Origin: Kineosporia mesophila | GTDB lineage: Bacteria; Actinomycetota; Actinomycetes; Actinomycetales; Kineosporiaceae | DNA length: 64,000 bases | NCBI RefSeq assembly: GCF_021129235.1 | Contig: NZ_JAJOMA010000003.1 | Location: forward strand, 310,001-374,000 | Direction: 5' to 3' | Part shown: piece by piece, positions 28,340 to 35,663 of the stretch | Layout: every line of letters starts with the position of its first letter | How positions within the stretch are numbered: the first letter of the stretch is position 1 | Position numbers and translations under genes: made by a program | The notes under the pieces: generated by a model | Seen by the model: the letters and a program-made list of their open reading frames with translations, nothing else | What the model was told of the DNA's origin: nothing | Database searches by the model: none

Positions 28340-29083
28340 CTAGGCTCCCAATTTGCCGTAGGGCGGGTCCCAGGCCAGGACCTGTGTGTGCAATCCGTCG
28401 ACGAGGCGCTGAATCAGCCGTTCACCCTCCTCGCCACTGGCCCCCTCCGGGTCACCGAGGACGCCGTTGGGACTGACCGCCCTCACACCGCCCGCCCGGA
28501 GCTGGTCCATCAGCTCCCGCACCGGCGTGGTGTTGCCCCGCTCGGCCAGCCGCCGGTGCACCAGGTGCGGCTGCAGGGCCAGCTGCATCGAGGTCTCGGT
28601 GCGCCCGGCGTGCGCGTCCCCGTCCCCGGTGACCATCCACAGCAGCACGTCGCGTGACTCGGCCCGCAGCGTCCGCACGGCCTTCACCGCCGGTACCGCG
28701 TTACCGCCGTGCCCGTTGACGAACACCTGACGCCGGTAGGTCTCCCCCGCCGACCGGCCCAGCTCCAGCAGCATGAACTCCAGAGCGTCCTGCCCGATCG
28801 AGATCGTGCCCGCGAACCCGGCGTGCTCCCCGCTCGACCCGTAACCGATGGCCGGAGCCAGCGCGACCTGCGGCATCCGCTCGGCCAGGCGCCGGGCGAC
28901 GGCGTACGCCACGTCCCGGTCGGTGCCCAGCGGCAGATGCGGGCCGTGCTGTTCGGTGGAGCCGATGGGGATGACCACGATGCCGTCCGCAGCCGCGTGC
29001 TCGGCAATCTGCGGGCTGGTCATGGTGGCCAGGTCGAAGTACGGCACGAATCCAGACCCTACGCCGCACCACTCCACGCACAC
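28340..29083 (-). CDS. mftE: Mycofactocin precursor peptidase MftE (creatininase family)
   Basis: 247 residues as an open frame; GTG 29047 (PYFDLATMTSPQIAEHAAAD) is an equally good start. Creatininase-fold metal residues are present: GSTEQHGPHLPLGTD, YGSSGEHAGF, NGHGGN and GDGDAHAGRTETSM. In the pathway MftE cuts the processed Val-Tyr end off the MftA peptide to release AHDP. It is directly upstream of mftF; the upstream neighbour is the VWA gene, 13 bases away, not mftD as in mycobacteria. Confidence 0.92.
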   Translation of the reverse strand: MCVEWCGVGSGFVPYFDLATMTSPQIAEHAAADGIVVIPIGSTEQHGPHLPLGTDRDVAYAVARRLAERMPQVALAPAIGYGSSGEHAGFAGTISIGQDALEFMLLELGRSAGETYRRQVFVNGHGGNAVPAVKAVRTLRAESRDVLLWMVTGDGDAHAGRTETSMQLALQPHLVHRRLAERGNTTPVRELMDQLRAGGVRAVSPNGVLGDPEGASGEEGERLIQRLVDGLHTQVLAWDPPYGKLGA

Positions 29084-29096
29084 CGACGGGGCCCAC

Positions 29097-29981
29097 CTAC
29101 GACCGGAAGATCGACGACAGCGCCGGTGCCACCTGGCGGTGGTCCCGCACCACGAACATCTTTCCCCGCCCGACCGCGGCCAGCTCCCGTCCCAGTTCCT
29201 CGTCCTTCTCCCCCGAGGCGTCGAGCAGCACGTCGAGCCGGGGCAGCAGCGCCGCCGGGCCGCGGGGGTCGGGGCCGGCGTTGTGCACGCAGTCCGACAG
29301 CAGCAGCACCCGGGCCTGCGGGTTCGGCCGGCGCGACAGTTCGGCCGCCGCCAGTTGCAGCGGGAACCCGACGTTGGTCAGCCCCCGCGCGGGCAGTTTC
29401 AGCAGGTCGTCGAGCAGGGTCTGGGCCAGGAAGGGCTTTCCCATCGGCAGCAGGATCGAGCAGTCCGACCAGAACGCGATCACGCCCACGTCGTCGTCGC
29501 CCAGTTCCCCGGCCAGCGCGCCGACCGTGGCCGCGGCCGTGCGGATGCGCTCGCCCCGCATCGAGCCGGACACGTCCACCACCAGCTCCACCGACCGCCG
29601 GCGGCGCACCCGTTCCCGCACGACGATGTCCTCGTCCTGAGGGAAAGGCTTCTCCGCCAGCACTTCCAGCGTGCGGTCGAGGTCGATGTCGTCCGCGCCC
29701 TCGCGGTAGCGCACGCTGACGAGCTCGCCGGTGCCGCGCCGCCGGCCGGTGCCGGGGGGCGGCCGGTGCAGCGACAGCCGGGCCGCGATCTGCCGGGCCC
29801 GCTGCCGGACCTCGTTCTCCACCGGGTCGCCGTCCTGCTCCAGCGGCACCACCTCGCCGGCGTCGTCCGACTCCCCCGGGCCGCCGGAACCCTGGGCGAA
29901 GGCCTTCGCCGCCGCCTTCGTCCCCCGTCCCAGGGACTGGAGCACCGGACCGCCACCGCTCTCGGCGATGCTGAACACCAT
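29097..29981 (-). CDS. VWA-domain protein, MoxR partner, within the mycofactocin locus
   Basis: 294 residues from ATG 29981, the only start codon after the MoxR stop; the ribosome site is weak. The VWA domain starts at about 129 with the MIDAS motif DVSGSM, then TNVG and LLLSDCVHNAG. The N-terminal 100 residues are charged. The region between the MoxR stop (30087-30089) and this ATG is open in the same frame and reads as a Lys/Arg/Pro-rich stretch. MoxR-VWA pairs usually remodel or activate a metalloenzyme complex; the partner here may be a mycofactocin-dependent enzyme (inference). Confidence 0.82.
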   Translation of the reverse strand: MVFSIAESGGGPVLQSLGRGTKAAAKAFAQGSGGPGESDDAGEVVPLEQDGDPVENEVRQRARQIAARLSLHRPPPGTGRRRGTGELVSVRYREGADDIDLDRTLEVLAEKPFPQDEDIVVRERVRRRRSVELVVDVSGSMRGERIRTAAATVGALAGELGDDDVGVIAFWSDCSILLPMGKPFLAQTLLDDLLKLPARGLTNVGFPLQLAAAELSRRPNPQARVLLLSDCVHNAGPDPRGPAALLPRLDVLLDASGEKDEELGRELAAVGRGKMFVVRDHRQVAPALSSIFRS

Positions 29982-30086
29982 CGGCTCGGCGTTCAGGGCT
30001 TTGGGACGCCGGCGCGCAGGACGCTTGGGGCGCGGCTTGCGGGGGTCACCGGGTTTCCCGACCGGGGAGTCCGCCGCGGCTTCTCT

Positions 30087-31037
30087 TCAACCCGGCTGGG
30101 CCGCGGCCGGGGTGAGGATGAACCGGTCTTCCCAGATCTCCCGCACGACGCGCTCGGGCGTGGTGTCGGCCGCCTCGTCGAGGTGGATCCGGCCCGACAG
30201 CGCGACCGTCATCGAGTCGAGAATCACCTGCGGGTAAGCACTCTCCGGGTCCAGGCGGGAGGTCGAGTCGGCCGCCGCGCCGACGCCGCGCAGGGCCGCC
30301 AGCTGGTTGGCCACCAGCACCACGTCGATGGCCCCGCGCACACTGCTGCCCTGGCGCAGGTGCGGGTGACGGCGCGTGGCCCGGTTCACCCAGACCGCGT
30401 CGCGCACCAGCAGGTCGCCGAGCTTGCCACCGGCCTCGGTGCGCAGGTCGACGATGCCGATCTCGGCGTCCTCGTCCTGGTAGCCGACCGCCAGACGGCA
30501 CAGCCGGTCGGTGATCGACGTGGACAGCCGCGTGGTGCCGACGTTGTCGTACGGGTTCATCGACGCGATCAGCCGGAAGGTCGGCAGGGCCTGCACCCGA
30601 CCCACCCGGGGCACCGCGATCCGCCGCTCGGCCAGCGCGGCCAGCAGCGTGTTCAGGGTGTCGTCGGGGGCCCGGTTGAACTCCTCCAGATAGAGGAACC
30701 CGCCCTGCCGCATCGCCTCGAGCAGCGGACCGGGCACGAAATTGTCTTGCGTGTAGTCCTCTTTCAGCACCCGAGCGGGGTTGTGGTGCCCCACCAGCTT
30801 GGCCGGCGTGAGGTCGGCGTTGCCCTCGACGTAGAACAGCGGAATGCCCCACTCGTCGGCGATCGCCCGCAGCAGCGTGGTCTTACCGGTGCCGGGAGGG
30901 CCCTCGAGCACGAGGTCCCGGCCGGCGGCCACGGCGGACAGGACCAGCTCGAGCTCGTGCTCGCGGCCGACCAGGTGGGACGCGACCCGGTTCCGGGTCT
31001 GCGCCACGTCGGGGGTGTCAGTGCTCACGGTCACCAT
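30087..31037 (-). CDS. MoxR-type AAA ATPase
   Basis: 316 residues from ATG 31037 (MVTVSTDTPDVAQTRNRV); the frame extends to 31112 through a repeat element, so the shorter start is preferred. Walker A GPPGTGKT, GFLYLEEFNRAP (Walker B), IASMNPYD (sensor 1) and arginine-finger region TDRLCRL are all intact. Unlike the 756-1955 ATPase its P-loop lysine is present. MoxR ATPases act as chaperones with VWA proteins, and the name comes from methanol dehydrogenase maturation. It lies between a mycofactocin-type SDR and the VWA gene. Confidence 0.9.
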   Translation of the reverse strand: MVTVSTDTPDVAQTRNRVASHLVGREHELELVLSAVAAGRDLVLEGPPGTGKTTLLRAIADEWGIPLFYVEGNADLTPAKLVGHHNPARVLKEDYTQDNFVPGPLLEAMRQGGFLYLEEFNRAPDDTLNTLLAALAERRIAVPRVGRVQALPTFRLIASMNPYDNVGTTRLSTSITDRLCRLAVGYQDEDAEIGIVDLRTEAGGKLGDLLVRDAVWVNRATRRHPHLRQGSSVRGAIDVVLVANQLAALRGVGAAADSTSRLDPESAYPQVILDSMTVALSGRIHLDEAADTTPERVVREIWEDRFILTPAAAQPG

Positions 31038-31082
31038 GGTTTCAGGGCTGATGGAGGACGATGTGGCGGGGTCCCCACGGCT

Positions 31083-31144
31083 CTCGGGGAAGGCTCGCCC
31101 GATCACCGGCAAAACCGGCCGCGATCAGGCAAACCTTCCCCGAG
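31083..31144. repeat. Palindromic repeat between SDR and MoxR genes
   Basis: Perfect arms CTCGGGGAAGG (31083-31093) and CCTTCCCCGAG (31134-31144) extend inward with mismatches toward GATCACC/GCGATCAGG. The right half (GCGATCAGGCAAACCTTCCC, 31121-31140) matches the shared element. It starts 8 bases past the SDR stop and may terminate or attenuate transcription into moxR. Confidence 0.75.
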
Positions 31145-31152
31145 GACGGGAC

Positions 31153-31962
31153 TCAGAGCTGGGTCGCGCCCGCGTCCACGGTCATCGCCAGGGCCGTCAC
31201 GTAGCGGGACTCGTCGCCGGCCAGGAAGAGCACGGCGTTCGACTGGTCCTCGGGCTGCGTGACCGCGACCGGGAGCATGTTGCCGAGCATCACCCCGGGT
31301 CCCGGATTGGCCTCCAGCGCGGGACCGAAAGCCCCGCCCATGGCGCCCATCGGGGTCTCGACGCCGGTCGGGTGCAGGCTGTTCACCCGGATGTGGTGCT
31401 GTGCCAGCTCGGCCGCGAAGGTCCGGGCCAGACCGGTGACGGCGTGCTTGCTGGCCACGTACGGGGTGAGGAAGGGAAGACCGACCAGGCCGGCGACCGA
31501 GCTGGTCAGGATGATCGAGCCGCCACCGGCCCGGATCAGGTGCGGGGCACCCGCACGCACCGTGTTCCAGGTGCCGGTGATGTTGACGTCGAGCGTGTCC
31601 TGCCACTGCTTCTGGGTGACCTTGTCCCAGGGGCCCACGTGGCAGATGCCCGCGTTGCCGACGATGATGTCGAGCCGGCCGAGCTGGGCCACGCCGTCGT
31701 CGACGGCCTTCGTCAGTGCCGCGGCATCGCGGATGTCGGTCACCGAGGCGACGATCCGGCGGTCGAGAGCCTCGACCTGCCGGACGGTCTCGGCCAGATC
31801 CGCCTGCGTCGCCGCCGGGTAGTCCAGGTCCTCGAACGGTTCGCAGATGTCGACCGCGATGATGTCGGCCCCCTCGGAGGCCAACTTGAGCGCGTGGCTG
31901 CGGCCCTGCCCGCGGGCTGCTCCGGTGATGAACGCGACCTTGCCCTCGACACGTCCTGCCAT
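31153..31962 (-). CDS. Mycofactocin-coupled SDR family oxidoreductase
   Basis: 269 residues from ATG 31962 (MAGRVEGKVAFITGAARGQG) with GGAGAGG upstream. Rossmann motif TGAARGQG (13-20), NAG (VGNAGICH) and catalytic Ser, YVASKHA (YxxxK). After the second beta strand (VDICEPF) there is an insertion of ~25 residues (DLDYPAATQADLAETVRQVEAL) that is the mark of the mycofactocin-coupled SDR family, where the nicotinamide stays bound and mycofactocin is the proposed external electron acceptor. It probably oxidises an alcohol. It likely has its own promoter at 32118-32146. Confidence 0.92.
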   Translation of the reverse strand: MAGRVEGKVAFITGAARGQGRSHALKLASEGADIIAVDICEPFEDLDYPAATQADLAETVRQVEALDRRIVASVTDIRDAAALTKAVDDGVAQLGRLDIIVGNAGICHVGPWDKVTQKQWQDTLDVNITGTWNTVRAGAPHLIRAGGGSIILTSSVAGLVGLPFLTPYVASKHAVTGLARTFAAELAQHHIRVNSLHPTGVETPMGAMGGAFGPALEANPGPGVMLGNMLPVAVTQPEDQSNAVLFLAGDESRYVTALAMTVDAGATQL

Positions 31963-32117
31963 GAGTGCACACCTCTCCAACAACATTGTCAGTGAACGGT
32001 TGCTGCATCCCCAGGACTATTAGTAGCCCGGTCAACTACCGACGCGCCTGCCCGAAAGGGACGAACGGGAGGTGACCTTTGTCTCCTCGACAGTCGTCGG
32101 TCGTCCTCAATTTTTGA

Positions 32118-32146
32118 TGTATCGCAGGGACTTTCGCCAAAATCAA
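32118..32146 (-). promoter_or_regulatory. Candidate promoter of the SDR gene
   Basis: On the minus strand TTGATT (32146-32141) and GATACA (32123-32118) are 17 bases apart. The whole 31963-32213 gap is AT-richer than its surroundings and lies downstream of the mftC terminator. A possible leader of about 150 bases would follow, containing CAACATTGTCA near 31983, which resembles half of the mftD palindrome. Weak evidence only. Confidence 0.35.
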
Positions 32147-32213
32147 GGGGGAACGACAACGGGACCCAGGAGCGCTGGGCCTCGAAAAGTGTTCACTCAT
32201 CTATGAAAACACA

Positions 32214-32251
32214 GATGCGCGGCACTTCCCGGACAGGAAGGGCCGCGCATC
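32214..32251 (-). terminator. Terminator of mftABC
   Basis: Stem GATGCGCGGC (32214-32223) with GCCGCGCATC (32242-32251), extended by inner pairing CTTCC/GGAAG. On the minus strand it is followed by TGTGTTTTCATAG. It begins 13 bases past the mftC stop, which separates mftABC from the SDR gene. Confidence 0.8.
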
Positions 32252-32264
32252 CGCGGTGTTCGTG

Positions 32265-33581
32265 TCAGCTCGCGCCGGATCCGGTCTCGATCCCGGGATC
32301 GAAGCCGGCGAGCGGATTCTCGTCGCATCCCCGGGCCGGCGGGGCGGAGACCACCCCGATGGCCGGGCGTACGCCGAGCGTCAGCGCCACCGGCTTCTTC
32401 TTGTTCTTCTGCTGGCTGCGCAGCGGGTTCTTGTGCGAGTGGTCCAGGCTCGGCTTCGGGACGACGCCCTCCACCGCACTCAGTGCGCTCTCCCCGAGAC
32501 CACGCACGCACTCGGGGTCCGGCCCGTCCAGCGGCAGGCCGGTGAAGAACTTGGCCGCCATGCAGCCACCCCGGCAGGAGTCGAAGAAGTTGCAGGACTT
32601 GCACGCACCGCCGTCCTGCGGCTGACGCAGTTCCCGGAAAAGGTCCGACGTCTGCCAGACGCCCTTGAAACCGCCCTCGTCACGGACGTTCCCGGCCTTG
32701 AACTCGTCGTGGATCGCGAACGGGCAGGCATACACGTCGCCCACCGGATCGATCAGGCAGACGACCCGGCCCGCACCACAGAGGTTCAGGCCCGGCAGGG
32801 CGTCACCGAACGCGGCGAGGTGGAAGAACGAGTCACCGGTGAGCACCTGGTCGCCGTTCGCGACCAGCCAGTCGTAGAGCTGCTTCTGCTGGGGGGCCAG
32901 CAGGTGCAGCTCGTCCCAGACGTCCGCGCCGCGGCCCGAGGGGCGCAGCCGGGTCAGCCGCAGCTGGGCCTGGTACTTGTCGGCGATCGCCTTGAACTCG
33001 TCGAGCTGGCCGACGTTCTGGCGGGTGACCACGACGGACAGCTTGAAACCGCTGAAGCCGGCCTCGTACATGTTCTGCATGGCCCGCATCGCGGTGTCGT
33101 AACTGCCGGTACCGCGCACCTGGTCGTTCACCTCGGCGGTCGCGCCGTCGAGAGAGATCTGCACGTCGACGTAGTCGGAACGGGCCAGCCGCTCGGCCAC
33201 TTCCCGGTTGATACGCACACCGTTGGTGGAGAACTTCACGCCGACGTGGTGCGCGGTCGCGTAGTCGACCAGGTGCCAGAAATCCGGTCGCACGGTCGGC
33301 TCGCCACCACCGATGTTGACGTAGAAGACCTGCATCCGCTCCAGCTCGTCGATGACCGCTTCGGCCTCGGCGGTGGACAGCTCGCGGGGGTCCCGCCGGC
33401 CGGAACTCGACAGGCAGTGCACGCAGGCGAGGTTGCAGGCGTAGGTCAGTTCCCAGGTCAGGCAGATCGGCGCGTCCAGCCCGAGGGCGAACTTGTCGAC
33501 CAGACGACCCGGTGAAGGGGGCGGGCTCGGGGGATTCGGGGTGAAACCGGCCGGGGTAGCCGGTTCGAGCACAGCTGTCAT
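32265..33581 (-). CDS. mftC: Mycofactocin radical SAM maturase MftC
   Basis: 438 residues. Radical SAM cluster motif C49-x3-C53-x2-C56 (TYACNLACVHC), SAM-binding GGGEP (91-95), and a SPASM domain in the last third with many Cys (CGAGRVVCLIDPVGDVYACPF in part, CKSCNFFDSCRGGCMAA). MftC decarboxylates the C-terminal Tyr of MftA and crosslinks it to Val, with two reactions on one peptide. The C-terminal ~45 residues (HKNPLRSQQKNKKKPVAL...) are a long variable tail. ATG overlaps the mftB stop (ATGA). Confidence 0.97.
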   Translation of the reverse strand: MTAVLEPATPAGFTPNPPSPPPSPGRLVDKFALGLDAPICLTWELTYACNLACVHCLSSSGRRDPRELSTAEAEAVIDELERMQVFYVNIGGGEPTVRPDFWHLVDYATAHHVGVKFSTNGVRINREVAERLARSDYVDVQISLDGATAEVNDQVRGTGSYDTAMRAMQNMYEAGFSGFKLSVVVTRQNVGQLDEFKAIADKYQAQLRLTRLRPSGRGADVWDELHLLAPQQKQLYDWLVANGDQVLTGDSFFHLAAFGDALPGLNLCGAGRVVCLIDPVGDVYACPFAIHDEFKAGNVRDEGGFKGVWQTSDLFRELRQPQDGGACKSCNFFDSCRGGCMAAKFFTGLPLDGPDPECVRGLGESALSAVEGVVPKPSLDHSHKNPLRSQQKNKKKPVALTLGVRPAIGVVSAPPARGCDENPLAGFDPGIETGSGAS

Positions 33582-33922
33582 GCGGTGTCCTCCGCGGGCG
33601 AGGTCGTTCTCGGGCGGATCAGGTCACCCGCCGCGAGCGAGGCCAGGGCCCGGCCCAGGACCGGGAGCTGGGCCGGGTCGACCCCCGCCGCCAGGCACGC
33701 GGACCGCGCGCTCGGGGCGGTGGCCAGAGCGTTGACGACGTCCAGTAGTTGACGGGTCTTCAGGAACGACAGGCGCCGGTTCCCGAAGTGATACATCAGG
33801 GCCCCGAAGGGTTCCGGCCGCACGGAGACGCTGGGGTGCAGCTCCCAGGCTCTGTCCAGCAGGTCGAGGCCCGGGTCCGGGGCCGGGGGCGGCACCGACA
33901 TGCGGTTGGTCTGCGTCGTCAC
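33578..33922 (-). CDS. mftB: Mycofactocin peptide chaperone MftB (RRE domain)
   Basis: 114 residues. The body (DRAWELHPSVSVRPEPFGAL, then MYHFGNRRLSFLKTRQLLDVV) is the PqqD-like RRE fold typical of MftB, which binds the MftA leader and hands it to MftC. Flanking tails are Pro/Thr-rich. It lies 13 bases after mftA and overlaps mftC by 4 bases, consistent with tight coupling. Confidence 0.95.
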   Translation of the reverse strand: MTTQTNRMSVPPPAPDPGLDLLDRAWELHPSVSVRPEPFGALMYHFGNRRLSFLKTRQLLDVVNALATAPSARSACLAAGVDPAQLPVLGRALASLAAGDLIRPRTTSPAEDTA

Positions 33923-33935
33923 GGCCTCGCGCCGA

Positions 33936-34046
33936 TCAGTAGACGCCGCACATCCCGTCGATGGAGACCTCTTCGACCAGCAGTTCCTCGACGTTCGTGG
34001 CGTCCTGGCCCTCGACGACGTCCTGGGGAGCGCTCGTGATGTTCAT
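33936..34046 (-). CDS. mftA: Mycofactocin precursor peptide MftA
   Basis: A 36-residue peptide from ATG 34046 to TGA 33936, found by translating the gap upstream of mftB. It begins MNITSAPQDV, has an acidic middle (NVEELLVEEVS) and ends in the family hallmark IDGMCGVY. The last Val-Tyr pair is the part MftC modifies and MftE releases. AGAGAGG lies about 9 bases upstream of the ATG. First gene of the mftABC operon. Confidence 0.97.
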   Translation of the reverse strand: MNITSAPQDVVEGQDATNVEELLVEEVSIDGMCGVY

Positions 34047-34090
34047 CGAAACGACCTCTCTTCCACGGTTAACGACTTTGTCCTGGCGAG

Positions 34091-34119
34091 TTTATGACAC
34101 TGCGTGTCGTAAACGTCAA
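34091..34119 (-). promoter_or_regulatory. mftA promoter overlapped by palindromic operator
   Basis: On the minus strand -35 TTGACG (34119-34114) and -10 CATAAA (34096-34091) are exactly 17 bases apart, about 45 bases before the mftA ATG. The arms TTTATGACAC (34091-34100) and GTGTCGTAAA (34104-34113), 9 of 10 matching around TGC, cover the -10 and the spacer. This is a typical repressor layout. Since mftR is divergent from here, MftR is the likely binder. Confidence 0.75.
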
Positions 34120-34185
34120 GGGTGGTTAGATGGCACCGCATGACTCGCAGGGCGGGTCACGACCACGAAGGAGTGTGCGGCACAG

Positions 34186-34800
34186 ATGTCATCGGGGTCT
34201 GCAGCACGATCTGAACCCCGTAGCGGCCGCCCCCGCGCCACGAGCCGCGACGCCCTCGAGCGCATCGCCCTGGAGCTGTTCGCCGAGCACGGTTTCGAGG
34301 CCACCACGGTCGAGCAGATCGCCGACCGGGCCGGAGTCAGCCGGCGCACCTTCTTCCGTTATTTCGACACCAAGGCCGACGTGCTCTGGTCGGAGTTCGA
34401 CGCCGAGGTGCAGACCCTGCACCGGCTGCTCGCCGAGGCCCCGGCCGGCCAGTCCCTCACCGAGGCCGTCAAGCAGGCCGTGCTGACGGCCAACCATTAC
34501 GGGGTGGACGACGTCGCGAGCCTGCGGGCCCGCATGGAGGTCGTCACCAACGTGCCCGCCCTGAACGCCGCCTCGACGATGCACTACGACAGCTGGGCCG
34601 GTGCCCTGGCCGAGTTCGCCGCCCGCCGCCTGGGCCTGCAGCCCGACGACCTGATCCCCCAGGCCATCGGGTTCAGCGCGCTCGGGGTGTGCCGGGCGGC
34701 CTTCGACCAGTGGGTCGCCCGCCGCGACGCCGATCTCATCAGCTACCTGGATCAGGCCCTCTCCGCCTGGCAGACCGGGTTCGCCGGCCTCGAGCAGTAG
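34186..34800 (+). CDS. mftR: TetR-family regulator MftR
   Basis: 204 residues from ATG 34186 (GAAGGAG about 12 bases upstream). The N-terminal helix-turn-helix is clear (LFAEHGFEATTVEQIADRAGVSRRTFFRYF); the C-terminal ligand domain is typical of MftR (VLWSEFDAEVQTLHRLL, LISYLDQALSAW). In mycobacteria MftR represses the mft operon and is released by long-chain acyl-CoA. It diverges from mftA and probably binds the 34091-34113 palindrome. Confidence 0.93.
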   Translation: MSSGSAARSEPRSGRPRATSRDALERIALELFAEHGFEATTVEQIADRAGVSRRTFFRYFDTKADVLWSEFDAEVQTLHRLLAEAPAGQSLTEAVKQAVLTANHYGVDDVASLRARMEVVTNVPALNAASTMHYDSWAGALAEFAARRLGLQPDDLIPQAIGFSALGVCRAAFDQWVARRDADLISYLDQALSAWQTGFAGLEQ

Positions 34801-35095
34801 ACACCCGAACCGGCGCTGCACCCGGTCCGGGTCCGCGGCGAGACTGCCCACCTCAGGTTTCTTGGGACTTCCTTAACGCTCTGACGGGCGGTTTCATCGT
34901 CCTGCATACGGTCCGGGTCCGCATCCATACACCTGGTTACGGCATCGCCGCTGAGGGTGAATTCCGGCTCGCCTTTCGTCAGGCCTGCCGTAATTTGGCA
35001 CAAAATCCACGTCAAGCGAGGTGTAACGCTCTTCTGACCCGCGGCGATCAATGCGGGCGACGGTCCCCAGTGCAGCCAGTGCGAAGGGTTCATTC
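34801..35095. other. Intergenic region without a recognisable gene
   Basis: A 295-base gap after mftR, AT-richer than its surroundings from about 34855 to 35040. A 14-base direct repeat CGGTCCGGGTCCGC occurs at 34823-34836 and 34909-34922. It probably holds the promoter of the next small gene; no convincing -35/-10 pair picked. Confidence 0.5.
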
Positions 35096-35440
35096 ATGTC
35101 CCTGGCCATGCCTTACCCGGCTCGACGACGCGCCACCACCCAGAACCAGACCACAACGATCACCGTGCCGGCCGAGCACGACATCTCTCCCCCCGGTACG
35201 CCCCCCGCCGTCTCCGTCGAGCAGGTGTGGCACGTCGGCCTGTCCCGCCCCGGCATGTTCCCGTTCCGCGAGGCGAGCTGCCCCTGCGCCAAGGCGGCCT
35301 GCGGTCTCGTCGTGCCCGATCCCGAGGTGGACTGCCCGCTGCACACCGACGGGGCCCCGTTCCTCCAGGTCCACTCCGCCGTGGACTGCGACTTCCCGCG
35401 CACCGGCTGGCGCCGCCGGCGCCGCCCCAACCTCCGCTGA
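35096..35440 (+). CDS. Small Cys/His-containing protein, unknown function
   Basis: 114 residues from ATG 35096 (GAAGGGT upstream). The N-terminal half is Pro/Thr-rich and likely disordered. The second half has CPCAKAACGLVVPDPEVDCPLH, four Cys and one His in zinc-binding spacing, then a Cys near VHSAVDCDFPRTGW and a basic end RRRRRPNLR. A small zinc-ribbon or nucleic-acid-binding protein is possible; I do not recognise the family. Followed by a hairpin at 35483-35525. Confidence 0.6.
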   Translation: MSLAMPYPARRRATTQNQTTTITVPAEHDISPPGTPPAVSVEQVWHVGLSRPGMFPFREASCPCAKAACGLVVPDPEVDCPLHTDGAPFLQVHSAVDCDFPRTGWRRRRRPNLR

Positions 35441-35482
35441 ACCTGAGCTGAACCGGCGCTGAGCCCTTCCCCGAACCGGTCC

Positions 35483-35525
35483 GATCGCCGGGCCCCGGAA
35501 AGCGACCCTCCGGAGCCCGGCGATC
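35483..35525 (+). terminator. Terminator after the small Cys protein gene
   Basis: Stem GATCGCCGGGC (35483-35493) with GCCCGGCGATC (35515-35525), 43 bases past the stop codon. It insulates the SMC operon start at 35664. Confidence 0.65.
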
Positions 35526-35567
35526 CGACCCTCCCCCTCCCCTTGTGTCAACCCCGGCGTCCTCCTG

Positions 35568-35591
35568 TCGTGATCAGGCAGACCTTTCCCG
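35568..35591 (+). repeat. Copy of the dispersed GATCAGGCAAACC element upstream of the SMC operon
   Basis: TCGTGATCAGGCAGACCTTT and the following CCC match the family core with one change. Single half, no matching inverted arm seen. It lies 72 bases before the first gene of the SMC operon. Confidence 0.65.
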
Positions 35592-35663
35592 CTCACCGCG
35601 CCGCACCCCCTGGTGCACAACGTGCTTTTCAGGCCCGGCCACCGCCTGCCGTAAGGTCGCACG

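Noticed and set aside
32256-33515. 419-aa plus-strand open frame over mftC
   Set aside because: Shadow; mftC on the minus strand has all radical SAM and SPASM motifs.
34130-34486. 118-aa alternative frame within mftR
   Set aside because: Different frame from the TetR protein and rich in Pro/Ser/Arg; a shadow.
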